Origin: G963664835 sp963664835
Lineage (GTDB): Bacteria > Chloroflexota > UBA6077 > FW602-bin22 > JBCLEL01
NCBI GenBank assembly: GCA_963664835.2
Contig: CAXXUG010000020.1
Coordinates: 460,179 to 524,178, forward strand
Direction of reading: 5' to 3'
DNA length: 64,000 bases
In this document: positions 45,721 to 54,371 of the stretch, piece after piece
Position numbering within the stretch: the first letter of the stretch is position 1
Layout of the letters: each line of letters starts with the position of its first letter
Translations under genes and position numbers: made by a program
Notes under the pieces: model-generated
Databases searched by the model: none
Seen by the model: the letters and a program-made list of their open reading frames with translations, nothing else
Told to the model about the DNA's origin: nothing

Positions 45721-45918
45721 CCGGCCGACTGACCAATCCCACCGCCGCCATTCCCGGCCCCGACCTTCCAATGGGAAAACGCCGGCGCCCGTAACGGATG
45801 GGCACTGTTGACCGCCGGCTTAGAATAGACTTATGAACTGCATTGACGACGAACTCTATGCGCCGTCCGGCTCTGCCGCGCGATCTATTCGACATGACCA
45901 TTGCTGTGAGGTTCGCTA

Positions 45919-46746
45919 ATGAGTAAAGGCCGGTGGCTGGCAATGGCTATTCTGGCGAGCGTTGCCGGCGTATTGATATTCTCATCCGCATCCGGCCAAC
46001 GTTTAGTTGGGCCCTATTCAGCCGCCATCTACGACTATGAGGTGACCGACGAGAGTGGTATCAGCTTTGCCACGGAGTTCGAGCGGCTTGGCGGAGTCGA
46101 TACCCTCGGACATCCGGCGTCCTATCGTTTTCGGCTAAGAGATGGGTTCACCTACCAGTTGACCCAGGGCGCGCTGCTGCAATGGAGGCCGGAGGTCGGT
46201 AGGGCATTCCTGGGCAACACGTTCGAGCTGCTCGAGCAGGCCGGCCTTGACGGATGGCTGCTCAGAGACAAGGGCATCCCCCTACCCATCAAGAACGACG
46301 GTTCAGGGGGCGACTGGGTAAAGGCGAAGGAGACGAGGTTCTCTTGGCTGACGAACAAAGAGATCAAGGCGAAATACCTGGCTAATCCCAATCCAGGTAG
46401 TATCGAATCTTGGGATGAGACCCGAGCCATCGAACTGTATGGACTGCCTATGTCCTACCCGGAAAAGCATGGGCCATTCATAAGCCAGCGCTTCCAGCGG
46501 GTCGCGTTCCAGTTGTGGGTCGAGGACGTGAGAGGAATGCCGGCTTCTGGTACGGTAGTGAGAGTGCTGGGCGGCGATCTGTTGAAGGAGGCCGAGCTCA
46601 TACCGCCGGAAGCCCTGGCGCCGGCAGAGCGGCCCACGCCGACCCCTACGCCTACAGCGACTCCGACGCCCACGCCAACCCCTACGCCCACGCCGACTCC
46701 AACCCCAACGCCGGAGCCATATCCTCCTCCCCCAAGGCGAACCTAG
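45919..46746 (+). CDS. Exported protein: LGYP-type module ending in a TP-repeat linker
   Basis: A 275-residue relative of the 877-residue proteins. Signal peptide (MAILASVAGVLIFSSASG), then the shared module from about residue 40 to 235 (FERLGGVDTLGHPASYRF, ALLQWRPEVGRAFLGNTFEL, GPFISQRFQRVAFQLWVED). It then has a TPTPTPT-type linker and stops with PPPPRRT. The cadherin-like domains that follow the linker in the paralogues are missing, and a REP core begins about 33 bases after the stop. It may be a truncated gene or a module-only protein. Confidence 0.82.
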   Translation: MSKGRWLAMAILASVAGVLIFSSASGQRLVGPYSAAIYDYEVTDESGISFATEFERLGGVDTLGHPASYRFRLRDGFTYQLTQGALLQWRPEVGRAFLGNTFELLEQAGLDGWLLRDKGIPLPIKNDGSGGDWVKAKETRFSWLTNKEIKAKYLANPNPGSIESWDETRAIELYGLPMSYPEKHGPFISQRFQRVAFQLWVEDVRGMPASGTVVRVLGGDLLKEAELIPPEALAPAERPTPTPTPTATPTPTPTPTPTPTPTPTPEPYPPPPRRT

Positions 46747-46771
46747 CAGAGTAATGTGGCAGGTGAGAGGG

Positions 46772-47505
46772 CCCCTGTAGGGTTGGGGCTCGTCCCCAAC
46801 CGCCGGGGCGTGGGAGGGGCGCCGGCGATGGGAAAAAATTCCGGCGTAGGGGCGATTCGCGAATCGTCCGAGGCGAGGGGAGGCGGCAGGTCGCCGGCCG
46901 GCAGTGGGAGAAACCGCTCGCCTCGCGTAGTCTTCGACTGTAGGGCTGGGGCTTGTCCCCAGCCGCCGGGGGGCGTGGGAGGGGCGCCGGCCCAACAACC
47001 GGCCCCGGCACAAATCGCGATGGTTGTAGGATCGCGCCCTGCCGCCGGCCACCCCTGGCGGGGGACAAGCCCCGCGCCCTACATCGACCGCCGCCGAAAA
47101 TACCGCGAACGAACGAGCCTATTGGCAGGCATGGTTTCCCGCGCAACGCCGGCCCCCGTCCTCAATGACCGCTGTAGGGTTGGGGCTCGTCCCCAACCGC
47201 CCGAAATACCGCGAACGAACGACAATACGACGGGCAAGAACGATACCGGCCGGGATGACCCTGTAGGGTTGGGGCTAGTCCCCAACCGCCGGGCGTGCGA
47301 GGGTCGCCGGTCCAACAATCCGGCTCCGGCACAAATCGCGATGGCCGTTGGGTCGTACCCAGCCGCACCCCACCCCAGGCGGGGGACAAGCCCCGCGCCC
47401 TACATTGACCGCCGCCCAAGATGCCGCAGACGGACGGACAAATCATCGCGAGGCGGCGGGCACGGGGCCGCGCGCAACGCCGGCCCCCGTCCCCATCCGC
47501 CCAAA
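46772..47505. repeat. REP/BIME-like repeat block 5
   Basis: Four cores (near 46776, 46939, 47172 and 47261) and two inverted variants (ending near 47083 and 47404). It carries the same inner modules as the other blocks, including ctcgcctcgcgtagtcttcg near 46917. It separates the short module protein from the GH18 gene. Confidence 0.83.
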
Positions 47506-47602
47506 TTAGCGCAAACGTACGAATCCCGCACCCTAGCATATAACGCCATTAGCCTATTGACTTACGTCCTAAAATATTTGTGTCACCCGTTTTTCTTGAG
47601 GA

Positions 47603-49357
47603 ATGATTATGTTGTGGTTGCGAGCAATCCTCCTTGGCATCCTATTCGTGAGCGCGATTCCGGCCGGATCCGCATCCGCCGCCGGCGAGCACCTCTTCGT
47701 GCGCTGGGGCTACGTTGTCACCTATGACCAGCGGTCGACCGAGTCGTTGCGCAACTTCGGCGAACGTCTAGACGTCGTTTCGCCTGGCACCTACGGCGTC
47801 ACTAGCCGGGGAGACTTGATCGGCGGACATAATCGGGAGATCGCCGAATTGGCCCGCGCCAACGGCGCTCTGTTGATTCCCATGGTCGTCAACAAGTCGA
47901 AGTATTCACACTTCCATATGGTGCTGCACCCAGGCCCAATGCGGGACAAGGTCGTCAACGACCTGGTAGCGCTGGTTGATCGCTACGACTACGATGGAAT
48001 TCACGTCGACTTCGAAGGCATCTCAGCTTCGGACAGAGACAACCTGACGTCCTTTATGGCCGAGCTATGGCACAGGCTATCCCCCAATGGCAAGCTCGTG
48101 ACGATAGCGGTCGGCGCGAAGGCAAGTGATATTCGCACCGGCTGGCATGGGCCCTACGACTACGCGGCCTTGGGCCGGGTGACCCACTACGTTGTCATTA
48201 TGACCTACGGATACCGTTCGTCCATCAGTAGCATACCCAGCTCTACCTCGCCGATCGAGTGGGTAGAAGACGTGGCGGCATTCTCGGTGAGCCAAATCCC
48301 CAGCGAAAAAGTGCTGCTCGGACTTGGATTCTGGGCCTACGATTGGGCGGTTGGCACCGGCGAAGAGGCAGTCCCTTGGACCCACACCGAGGTCATGGAG
48401 TTGGCCAAGATACCGGGCGCTCGCATCGAATACGACGAGTCCGTTCAGTCGCCCAGATTGCTTTACGAGGAAAACGGTCGGCACCATGAGGTATGGTACG
48501 AAGATGCCCGAAGCGTTGCCGCCAAGACTGAAATAGCGCGCAAATACAACATGGGCGGCGTAGCCGGCTGGCGGCTTGGACATGAGGACCCTAAGGTTTG
48601 GGACGTTCTCGACTATCAGGGGCCGGCTGAGATCGCGCTGCCGAATGGCCTGTTCTTCACCCAGACCGGACGTGAGACCGGCAACGGATACTCCGTCGTC
48701 GACGAGCCGGACGGTCCCCAGTTCTGGTCTGAGTTCCTGAGGCTTGGGGGCGTCCACACGCTGGGCTATCCGGTAAGCAGAAGCTTCCGCGGCTTCGATG
48801 GCTTTATGTACCAGGCGTTCCAGCGTGGGATGCTGCAGTGGAGGCCGGAGTTGGGCATCGCCCATCTAGCCAACACGTTCGATATGATCACAGACAATGG
48901 TAAGGAGTCGGTGCTGCAGTTTGCTGGAGTACCGCCTGCGGTCCAGCACGACGGATCAAATGGCGATTGGAGCGCCGCCCGCCGAATACGCCTCTCGTGG
49001 TTGTCTCAGCCCGAAATCAAACAGCACTTCCTTTCCAATCCGAATAAAGAGCAGTTTGAAAACTGGAGCGAAGATCTCTCGATTCAGCTTTACGGTCTGC
49101 CGGCTTCAGAGCCGGTCAAGGCCGGGCCGTTCATTGTCCAACGATTTCAGCGCATCTCATTGCAGCTATGGGTTGAAGACGTGCCCGGTATGCCGAGTAA
49201 AGGGTCTGTGGTAGGAATCCTGGGAGGAGACTACTTGAAGCAGGCGGGACTGGTGCCGTTCGAGGCTGCCAGGCTCGAGCCGAATCCGCTCGTTTGGAAT
49301 ATCCTGGCGCCGGAGGCCTCACCAGCGCTTGCTGATGCTGGCGAAGGGCCTGAATAG
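47603..49357 (+). CDS. Exported GH18-family protein with C-terminal LGYP-type module
   Basis: A 584-residue protein. Signal peptide (AILLGILFVSAIPAGSASA). Residues about 30-345 are a GH18 barrel of the spore-germination/YaaH-like type: YDGIHVDFEGI holds the DxxxDxE catalytic pattern near residue 133, followed by VIMTYGYRSS and GLGFWAYDWAVG and a final GVAGWRLGHEDP. Residues about 370-565 are the module found N-terminally in the three neighbouring exported proteins (LRLGGVHTLGYPVSRSFR, GMLQWRPELGIAHLANTF, GPFIVQRFQRISLQLWVED). It probably cleaves or binds beta-1,4-linked amino-sugar polymers outside the cell. Confidence 0.88.
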   Translation: MIMLWLRAILLGILFVSAIPAGSASAAGEHLFVRWGYVVTYDQRSTESLRNFGERLDVVSPGTYGVTSRGDLIGGHNREIAELARANGALLIPMVVNKSKYSHFHMVLHPGPMRDKVVNDLVALVDRYDYDGIHVDFEGISASDRDNLTSFMAELWHRLSPNGKLVTIAVGAKASDIRTGWHGPYDYAALGRVTHYVVIMTYGYRSSISSIPSSTSPIEWVEDVAAFSVSQIPSEKVLLGLGFWAYDWAVGTGEEAVPWTHTEVMELAKIPGARIEYDESVQSPRLLYEENGRHHEVWYEDARSVAAKTEIARKYNMGGVAGWRLGHEDPKVWDVLDYQGPAEIALPNGLFFTQTGRETGNGYSVVDEPDGPQFWSEFLRLGGVHTLGYPVSRSFRGFDGFMYQAFQRGMLQWRPELGIAHLANTFDMITDNGKESVLQFAGVPPAVQHDGSNGDWSAARRIRLSWLSQPEIKQHFLSNPNKEQFENWSEDLSIQLYGLPASEPVKAGPFIVQRFQRISLQLWVEDVPGMPSKGSVVGILGGDYLKQAGLVPFEAARLEPNPLVWNILAPEASPALADAGEGPE

Positions 49358-49536
49358 CCAGTCGTCACGCTGAGGTTAGACCGGCGCCGGCGGGCATCCC
49401 TCTTTCGTAATGATGGATTTGTGGTAAACTCCAATTCAAGAGAGGATCCGATCAGGTAGATTCTTAGTATCGAGTTCGTTCTGCGGCAGCCGCGAATAGA
49501 AAAAGCGGCACTCGATCTTGAGGTAGGTTGAATAGG

Positions 49537-49764
49537 ATGAATCCGCTAATCGTGACTGGCCTTGGGCCGATAGAGCTAGTAATCATTCTTGCCTTGGTCG
49601 TTATTATCTTTGGCGCCGGCAAGATGTCCGATATGGGCAGCGCGCTGGGCAAGAGCATCAAGGAGTTCCGAACCTCGGTCCGGGCCCCGGACGAGGACGA
49701 GGAAGAGGCGAGCGCGGAAGCCGCTCCGGCCAAGCCGGCCAAGGAGTCAAGCGACAACGCCTAG
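49537..49764 (+). CDS. tatA: Sec-independent translocase subunit TatA/E
   Basis: A 75-residue protein: a short N-terminal helix (PIELVIILALVVIIFGAGKM) with the conserved FGAGK hinge, an amphipathic helix (GSALGKSIKEFRTSV) and an acidic tail. It forms the Tat pore that exports folded proteins. ATG 49537 is preferred over an in-frame TTG at 49528. No tatC is in the window. Confidence 0.92.
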   Translation: MNPLIVTGLGPIELVIILALVVIIFGAGKMSDMGSALGKSIKEFRTSVRAPDEDEEEASAEAAPAKPAKESSDNA

Positions 49765-49827
49765 CCGCCTGGCAGTTCCTTGCTGCGCCGCGCCGCTCCT
49801 ATGTCGCCCTGTAACCAGTAGCGTCCC

Positions 49828-51069
49828 GTGTTAAACGTAGACGAGGCGCTGGCCCGAATCCTCGACCAGGTCGAACGTCTTCCGGCTGAAGAGCGACCGA
49901 TCATTGATGTCCTGGGCCTCACTTTGGCCGAGGATATCGTCTCCACTTTCAATATTCCGCCCCACGACAACGTCGCGATGGACGGGTATGCCGTCCAGGC
50001 GCCTGACATTGACGCGGCGACTGCCGCCAACCCTTCCCGGCTGCAGATCATCGGTGAGCTGCCTGCTGGTGTAACTCCCAAACAGGCGGTGGAGCCCGGA
50101 ACAGCGATACGGGTTATGACCGGCGCGCCGGTGCCCCCGGGCGCCGACACAGTCGTTCCGTTCGAAGCGACCAGTGAGCTGGACGGCGCTCAGCGGGTCG
50201 CGGTGTTGGACACGATCTCCATTTACGATCCTCCTGCGGCCGGCGCTAACATCCGTCGGGCCGGCGAGGATATCCGCGAGGGTCGGGTCGTCTTTTCCAA
50301 GGGGATCGAGCTCCGGCCGGCCGAGATCGGGGTGATCGCGTCGGTGGGTCTGGCTTCAGTCAAGGTCCATCGCCGGCCGCGGGTGGCGATTCTATCGACC
50401 GGGAACGAGCTGCTGGAGCCGGGTGAGCCGATAGTTCCTGGCAAGATCTATGACTCGAACACCTACTCGCTATCCGCGCTGGTACGGAAGTACGGCGGGG
50501 AGCCGGTCGTGCTGGGAATAGCGCTCGATGAGTTGGAGGACATTCGCGCGAGGGTGCGAGCCGGGTTGGAGACCGATCTACTGCTCACCTCGGCCGGCGT
50601 CTCGAAGGGCGACTATGACGTGGTGAAGGACGTGCTGGCCGGCGAGGGAGCGGTAGAGTTCTGGCAGGTGGCGATCAAGCCCGGCCGGCCTATGGCATTC
50701 GGAGTGATTAGCGGAGTGCCCCACGTCGGGCTGCCGGGCAACCCGGTCGCCTCGATAGTCGCGTTCGAGCAGTTCGTACGGCCGGCTATGCTGAAGATGC
50801 TGGGGCGACGCCGGCTGCGCAAGCCGGAGATCGAGGCTATCTTCCATGGTCGGGTCACCAATGGCGACAATCGACGCTGTTTCGCCCGGGTCAGGGTTGT
50901 GGAGGAGGATGGCGAGATGCACGCCTACTCAGCCGGCGCTCAGGGTTCGGGGGTCCTAACGTCGATGGCCTATGCGAACGGCCTGGCGATAGTGCCGGAG
51001 GCGCTGTCGGTGGCGGAAGACGGAGCGAGGCTCAAAGTCCAGATGGTGGACTGGCCGGAGATCGAGTAG
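49828..51069 (+). CDS. moeA: Molybdopterin molybdotransferase
   Basis: A 413-residue MoeA/gephyrin-E-type enzyme that inserts molybdate into molybdopterin. Conserved blocks: PPHDNVAMDGYAV, VMTGAPVPPGADTVVPFE, RRAGEDIREG, VAILSTGNELLEPGEP, IYDSNTYSL, TSAGVSKGDYDVVKDVL and HVGLPGNPVASIV. Length is typical. The start is GTG 49828. It follows tatA by 63 bases. The pairing makes sense because many molybdoenzymes are Tat substrates. Confidence 0.96.
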   Translation: MLNVDEALARILDQVERLPAEERPIIDVLGLTLAEDIVSTFNIPPHDNVAMDGYAVQAPDIDAATAANPSRLQIIGELPAGVTPKQAVEPGTAIRVMTGAPVPPGADTVVPFEATSELDGAQRVAVLDTISIYDPPAAGANIRRAGEDIREGRVVFSKGIELRPAEIGVIASVGLASVKVHRRPRVAILSTGNELLEPGEPIVPGKIYDSNTYSLSALVRKYGGEPVVLGIALDELEDIRARVRAGLETDLLLTSAGVSKGDYDVVKDVLAGEGAVEFWQVAIKPGRPMAFGVISGVPHVGLPGNPVASIVAFEQFVRPAMLKMLGRRRLRKPEIEAIFHGRVTNGDNRRCFARVRVVEEDGEMHAYSAGAQGSGVLTSMAYANGLAIVPEALSVAEDGARLKVQMVDWPEIE

Positions 51070-51736
51070 GCGCCGGGAGGCCGGCCGGGGCCTGTCTTCA
51101 CTTTTGTTTTGCAAAAAACATACTTGTTTTTCAGTCCTCTACGAGTCGTAAGCGTGCCGGAAGGCCGGACTTTGGCGGGCGGCCGGCTCGGTCGCGGGCT
51201 TTTGCAAAGATTTGTTTTGCAAAAACATAGTTGGTTTTTCGGTCCTCGGTTGCCGGCCGGCAACTCATATCAACGCCATTGATTAACATAGAGGAACATG
51301 TGTTTTAGATTGTATCATTGTGGGGCGGGCTCCGCACTCTCCGTTCGAACTTGGCGTGGTGGTGGAGAGGTGAGTCTCTAGGCAAACCGGCGGGGTTTTT
51401 TATTCTCTAACATCCGTTGTCACCCAAAGTTTGGCGGTGGTCTTGCCTTCCCCCCTCCCCTCTGGACTCCGGCTTTCGCCGGAGTGACGATTGGGAGCGC
51501 AGGGTCGCGGAAAGTGATTTCGAGCATCGTTGCCCGAGTCTATTTTCAAAGTAACGAAGAAATGCGGTTCGCGGACCATGGAAATGGCCTTGGCGGGTTG
51601 ATTGTTTCGACCAACCGCTTGTCGGCCTAGGAACATACTGTAGAAGTCCTAAGAATTTGAGAACTGAAAAGCCCTGGGCAATCTGCCGGTTTGCTGGCGC
51701 GGCTGGCGCGAACCTATATAATTCCTCTTGCCGCTT
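51070..51736. other. Intergenic stretch with two direct repeats and a solo REP-like palindrome
   Basis: No gene is recognised in about 670 bases. Two near-identical 38-bp segments (51103-51140 and 51212-51249), each with the palindrome tgttttgc..aaaaca and ending ggtttttc.gtcctc, are spaced by 109 bases. At 51456-51530 lies the TTCCGGC-family repeat: cccctctgg, the perfect hairpin actccggc/gccggagt (51466-51473 / 51478-51485) and gggtcgcggaaagtgatttc, matching the copy at 30735. Confidence 0.65.
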
Positions 51737-51811
51737 GGGGGCGTAGCTCAGCGGGAGAGCACTGCGTTCGCATCGCAGGGGTCAGGGGTTCGAATCCCCT
51801 CGCCTCCACCA
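51737..51811 (+). tRNA. tRNA-Ala (anticodon CGC)
   Basis: A complete cloverleaf: acceptor gggggcg/cgcctcc (one G-U pair), D arm gctcagcgggagagc, anticodon arm ctgcg-ttcgcat-cgcag with anticodon CGC, and T arm agggg-ttcgaat-cccct. Discriminator A at 51808 and encoded CCA at 51809-51811. A decayed copy of its 3' three quarters lies at 54007-54063. Confidence 0.96.
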
Positions 51812-52119
51812 TCTTTGGCCTGAGGGCGGCGGCCGGCTGGCAACGCCCTCAAGGGTACACGTCCCGGCGTTAACCTCGTAGTTTTCCCCAGATTGGTGCG
51901 ATTCTGTCATCCTTGCCTGTTGATTGGGACTGCGTCGAAGCTATCCTGCACCTCCGTGGGATGTCATGTGGAAGGGCCGGCTGTGGACCTGCGATCTCGT
52001 GCAGGTGAGGCTTTGTGATGGCAGGGGTGTGGTACGATAATCGCGGCCCTCTTCTGGGTTGCGGCTGGAATCCCGGCCGGCGACGCGCCTCCTACACGCT
52101 CAAATAAGGATGGTAGATC
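51812..52119. other. Intergenic stretch with peroxiredoxin leader
   Basis: About 310 bases without a gene. The right-hand part holds the promoter candidate listed separately and a Shine-Dalgarno (aaggatgg) before the peroxiredoxin start. Confidence 0.5.
52013..52041 (+). promoter_or_regulatory. Candidate promoter of the peroxiredoxin gene
   Basis: TTGTGA (52013-52018), a 17-base spacer and GATAAT (52036-52041). Transcription would begin about 70 bases before the ATG. Confidence 0.5.
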
Positions 52120-52596
52120 ATGGCAGTTGAAATCGGACAAGAGGCCCCTGGATTCAGCTTGTACGACCAGGACCGCAACGAGCGGTGTCTGGCGGATTTC
52201 AGAGGTAAGAACGTGGTCCTGGCTTTCTATCCGGGCGCGTTCACAGACGTCTGCACGACGGAGATGTGCACTCTGAGAGACCAAGCCGGCGAGTTCGAGT
52301 CGTTGAACGCCCAGGTTCTGGGGATAAGCGTCGACCCTCCATTTGCGCAAAAGGCCTGGGCCGACGCCAACAATCTGAACTTTCCTGTATTGAGCGACTT
52401 CAACCGCGACGTGGTGAACAGTTTCGACGTTGCGTTGCCGGACCTGGGAGGGTTGCAGGGCTACGTCGCGGCCAATCGGGCGGTGTTCGTCGTGGACAAG
52501 GACGGGGTAGTGCGTTACAGATGGCTTGCGCCGTCTCCGGGCGAGGAGCCGGATTACGAGGAGGTCCGGCGGGCGTTGGACGAGATGGCCGGTTAA
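52120..52596 (+). CDS. Peroxiredoxin (AhpC/TSA, Bcp/AhpE-like)
   Basis: A 158-residue thiol peroxidase of the cytosol. FYPGAFTDVCTTEMCTLRDQ carries the peroxidatic cysteine with a second cysteine five residues later. GISVDPPFAQKAWADANNLN and YVAANRAVFVVDKDGVVRYR are the typical later segments. It reduces peroxides, consistent with the aerobic lifestyle suggested by the oxidase genes. Good RBS and ATG. Confidence 0.93.
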   Translation: MAVEIGQEAPGFSLYDQDRNERCLADFRGKNVVLAFYPGAFTDVCTTEMCTLRDQAGEFESLNAQVLGISVDPPFAQKAWADANNLNFPVLSDFNRDVVNSFDVALPDLGGLQGYVAANRAVFVVDKDGVVRYRWLAPSPGEEPDYEEVRRALDEMAG

Positions 52597-52630
52597 TTGG
52601 CGATTGCTGATTGCGGATTGAGGATTGGGG
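52597..52630. repeat. GATTG-type low-complexity repeat, copy 1
   Basis: gcgattgctgattgcggatt followed by gaggattgggg, directly after the peroxiredoxin stop and overlapping the proposed start of the DUF418 gene. It is one of five such tracts between 52.6 and 60.1 kb. Confidence 0.65.
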
Positions 52631-53816
52631 GCTTTGGTCCGATAATTCTGGCAATTCCGTTAGGGAGATCGACATAAGGACGGCGTCTTATGAGGCGGCC
52701 AATTCCGGCCCGGTTCGCGTAGACGCGCGGATAACCAGCCTCGACCTGATACGCGGGGTCGCTGTGCTGGGCATTCTGCTGATGAACGCGGTCCATTTCA
52801 GGTTCGGAAGCGCGCCTTACTTCAACCTGAGCGCGGGCGGTTCTGAGACGTGGCTCGACTGGGCAGTGGGCATCTTGGGCGAGGTCTTCGTCGACCAGAA
52901 GTTTATGGCCTTGTTTTCGCTGCTGTTTGGCGCGGGGATGATTCTCTTCATCGACCGTGCGAGCAAGAGAGGCCGACGGGCAGTCGCGCTGAACTTGTGG
53001 CGAAACTCGCTGCTGCTGATCATTGGCGTCGTCCACTTCCTGGTGTGGAGTGGCGACGTGCTGATGGTCTACGCGTTCTCATCGCTCTTCCTGATCGTCC
53101 TGCGAAAGCTGCCGAATTGGACTCTCATCTCGCTTGGAGCCGTCGTGTTCGCGCTATCGGTTGGCACTACGCTGCTCACGCAAAATATCGCCAACACGAC
53201 CGGCGAATCTCTCTCAGGTCTCTGGACGCCGGGCGAATACTCCAACGAGGAGATCGCAGGGCTTCCATTCTTGCTGGGCTTCTTCCTGCGGGCACTGGGG
53301 TTGATTCTGGTCGGCGCCGGCCTGTATCGCACGGGCTTCATCAGTGGCGACCTGCCGGCGAGTGCGTATCGCCGGACGGTAATTGTCGGCCTCGCGATCG
53401 GTCTGCCCTTGGCCGCCGCCGGCGTAGTCTTTACCGCTGTCAACGATTTCTCGCGGGAGGTCGCGTTCGTCGGCCAGATTCCGAACACGCTTGGCACGAT
53501 CCCGGCCGCGCTTGGATATATGAGTCTGATCATCCTCTGGAACAGCCGGGCGGACAGCCGGCTGAAAGAGCGTCTGCGCGCGGTCGGGCGGATGGCGCTG
53601 ACTAACTACTTGACGCAGACGGTGCTGGGCTTGCTTGTGTTGGCCGTCTTGCTGGGCGAGGTCGACTTCGTGAACCGCAGTCTGGTCCTGGTGTTTGTTT
53701 TCGCGGTGTGGGCGTTGCAGATGTGGTGGTCGGGGGCGTGGCTGAGTCGGTTCAGGTACGGGCCGGCGGAGTGGGTATGGCGGGTGGCGACGTATCGGAA
53801 GTGGAAGCCGGGATGA
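52611..53816 (+). CDS. DUF418 family membrane protein
   Basis: A polytopic membrane protein of the YeiB/DUF418 type: ITSLDLIRGVAVLGILLMN opens the N-terminal half, FMALFSLLFGAGMILF follows, and the DUF418 end is MALTNYLTQTVLGLLVLAV with MWWSGAWLSRFRYGPAEWVW. Up to ten helices. The role of the family is unknown. The exact start is unclear. TTG 52611 gives 401 residues, but the first 35 are polar and partly derived from the GATTG repeat, so a start nearer to residue 35 is possible though no ATG is available. Confidence 0.85.
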   Translation: MRIEDWGLWSDNSGNSVREIDIRTASYEAANSGPVRVDARITSLDLIRGVAVLGILLMNAVHFRFGSAPYFNLSAGGSETWLDWAVGILGEVFVDQKFMALFSLLFGAGMILFIDRASKRGRRAVALNLWRNSLLLIIGVVHFLVWSGDVLMVYAFSSLFLIVLRKLPNWTLISLGAVVFALSVGTTLLTQNIANTTGESLSGLWTPGEYSNEEIAGLPFLLGFFLRALGLILVGAGLYRTGFISGDLPASAYRRTVIVGLAIGLPLAAAGVVFTAVNDFSREVAFVGQIPNTLGTIPAALGYMSLIILWNSRADSRLKERLRAVGRMALTNYLTQTVLGLLVLAVLLGEVDFVNRSLVLVFVFAVWALQMWWSGAWLSRFRYGPAEWVWRVATYRKWKPG

Positions 53817-53866
53817 AATGTGGATTTCTGATTGTGGATTTGGGATTGGGGGTTGTGAGTTGTGAG
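53814..53866. repeat. GATTG-type low-complexity repeat, copy 2
   Basis: tggatttctgattgtggatt followed by tgggattgggggttgtgag. It begins at the DUF418 stop and runs into the four-helix-bundle remnant. Confidence 0.65.
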
Positions 53867-54000
53867 TGAGGTTGAGTTGAAGGCGCGGACTAAGCGGTTT
53901 GGGTTGCGTGTGATGAAGCTGGTGGATGCTCTGCCCAATACTATGGCGGGGTGGGCGATCGGAAGCCAACTGGTGCGCAGCGGGACGTCGGTCGGGGTTG
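53867..54000 (+). pseudogene. Remnant of a four-helix-bundle (23S rRNA IVS-type) protein gene
   Basis: The frame from GTG at about 53870 reads VSEVELKARTKRFGLRVMKL, then VDALPNTMAGWAIGSQLVRS and GTSVGVG. This is the N-terminal half of the small four-helix-bundle family (SQLVRSGTSVGAN is its hallmark). Homology stops where the tRNA-like sequence begins near 54000 and the frame ends at a stop 13 residues later. A second fragment of the same family is at 60070-60145. Confidence 0.65.
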
Positions 54001-54006
54001 GCCGGA

Positions 54007-54063
54007 GGGAGAGCAATGCGTTTACATTGCAAGGGTGAGGGATTTGAATATCCTCGCGTCCAC
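54007..54063 (+). pseudogene. Decayed 3' fragment of a tRNA gene
   Basis: Aligns without gaps to bases gggagagc... through tccac of the tRNA-Ala at 51737: 46 of 57 positions match by my count, and seven of the eleven changes are C/T or G/A. The anticodon position reads TAC, which would be valine, and the T stem has a mismatch. The 5' third of the tRNA is absent. A possible attachment-site scar or a degenerate tRNA copy. Confidence 0.5.
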
Positions 54064-54371
54064 ATACATCATCGCGGAGCCTAGCGAAGGTTACCGGATG
54101 CCGACCGGCGACACTCAAAGGTCCGAAGGAGAGGTGGCGCGGGTGATGTAGTACACTAGGTAGGCAGTCTACAGGATTGAGCTACGATGTGCCTGAAGGA
54201 ATTCATCATCCCGGAAGCGGCGTCATTCCTCAAGCCGTTGGAATTTGCCAAGACCCAGGATGCCTGGGGCCGCAAACTACGACAGTTACAGTAGAGGCTT
54301 TGATTGGACGCGTCTGCCCGCGAGCGTTGGCGACACGACCCTGAAAAACGAAATCGATTGAATCCACAGAC
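54064..54371. other. Intergenic stretch upstream of the restriction-modification genes
   Basis: No recognised gene. A 35-codon frame from ATG 54187 to 54294 (MCLKEFIIPEAASFLKPLEF...) exists but has no known relatives to me. The promoter of the methylase should lie here. Confidence 0.4.

Noticed and set aside
51737..54063. A complete integrative element bounded by tRNA-Ala and its 3' fragment
   Set aside because: The fragment is too diverged for a working attachment site and no integrase gene lies between. Kept only as a tentative scar.
54187..54294. 35-codon frame MCLKEF... before the methylase
   Set aside because: No recognisable relatives, no clear ribosome site, and length within chance expectation.
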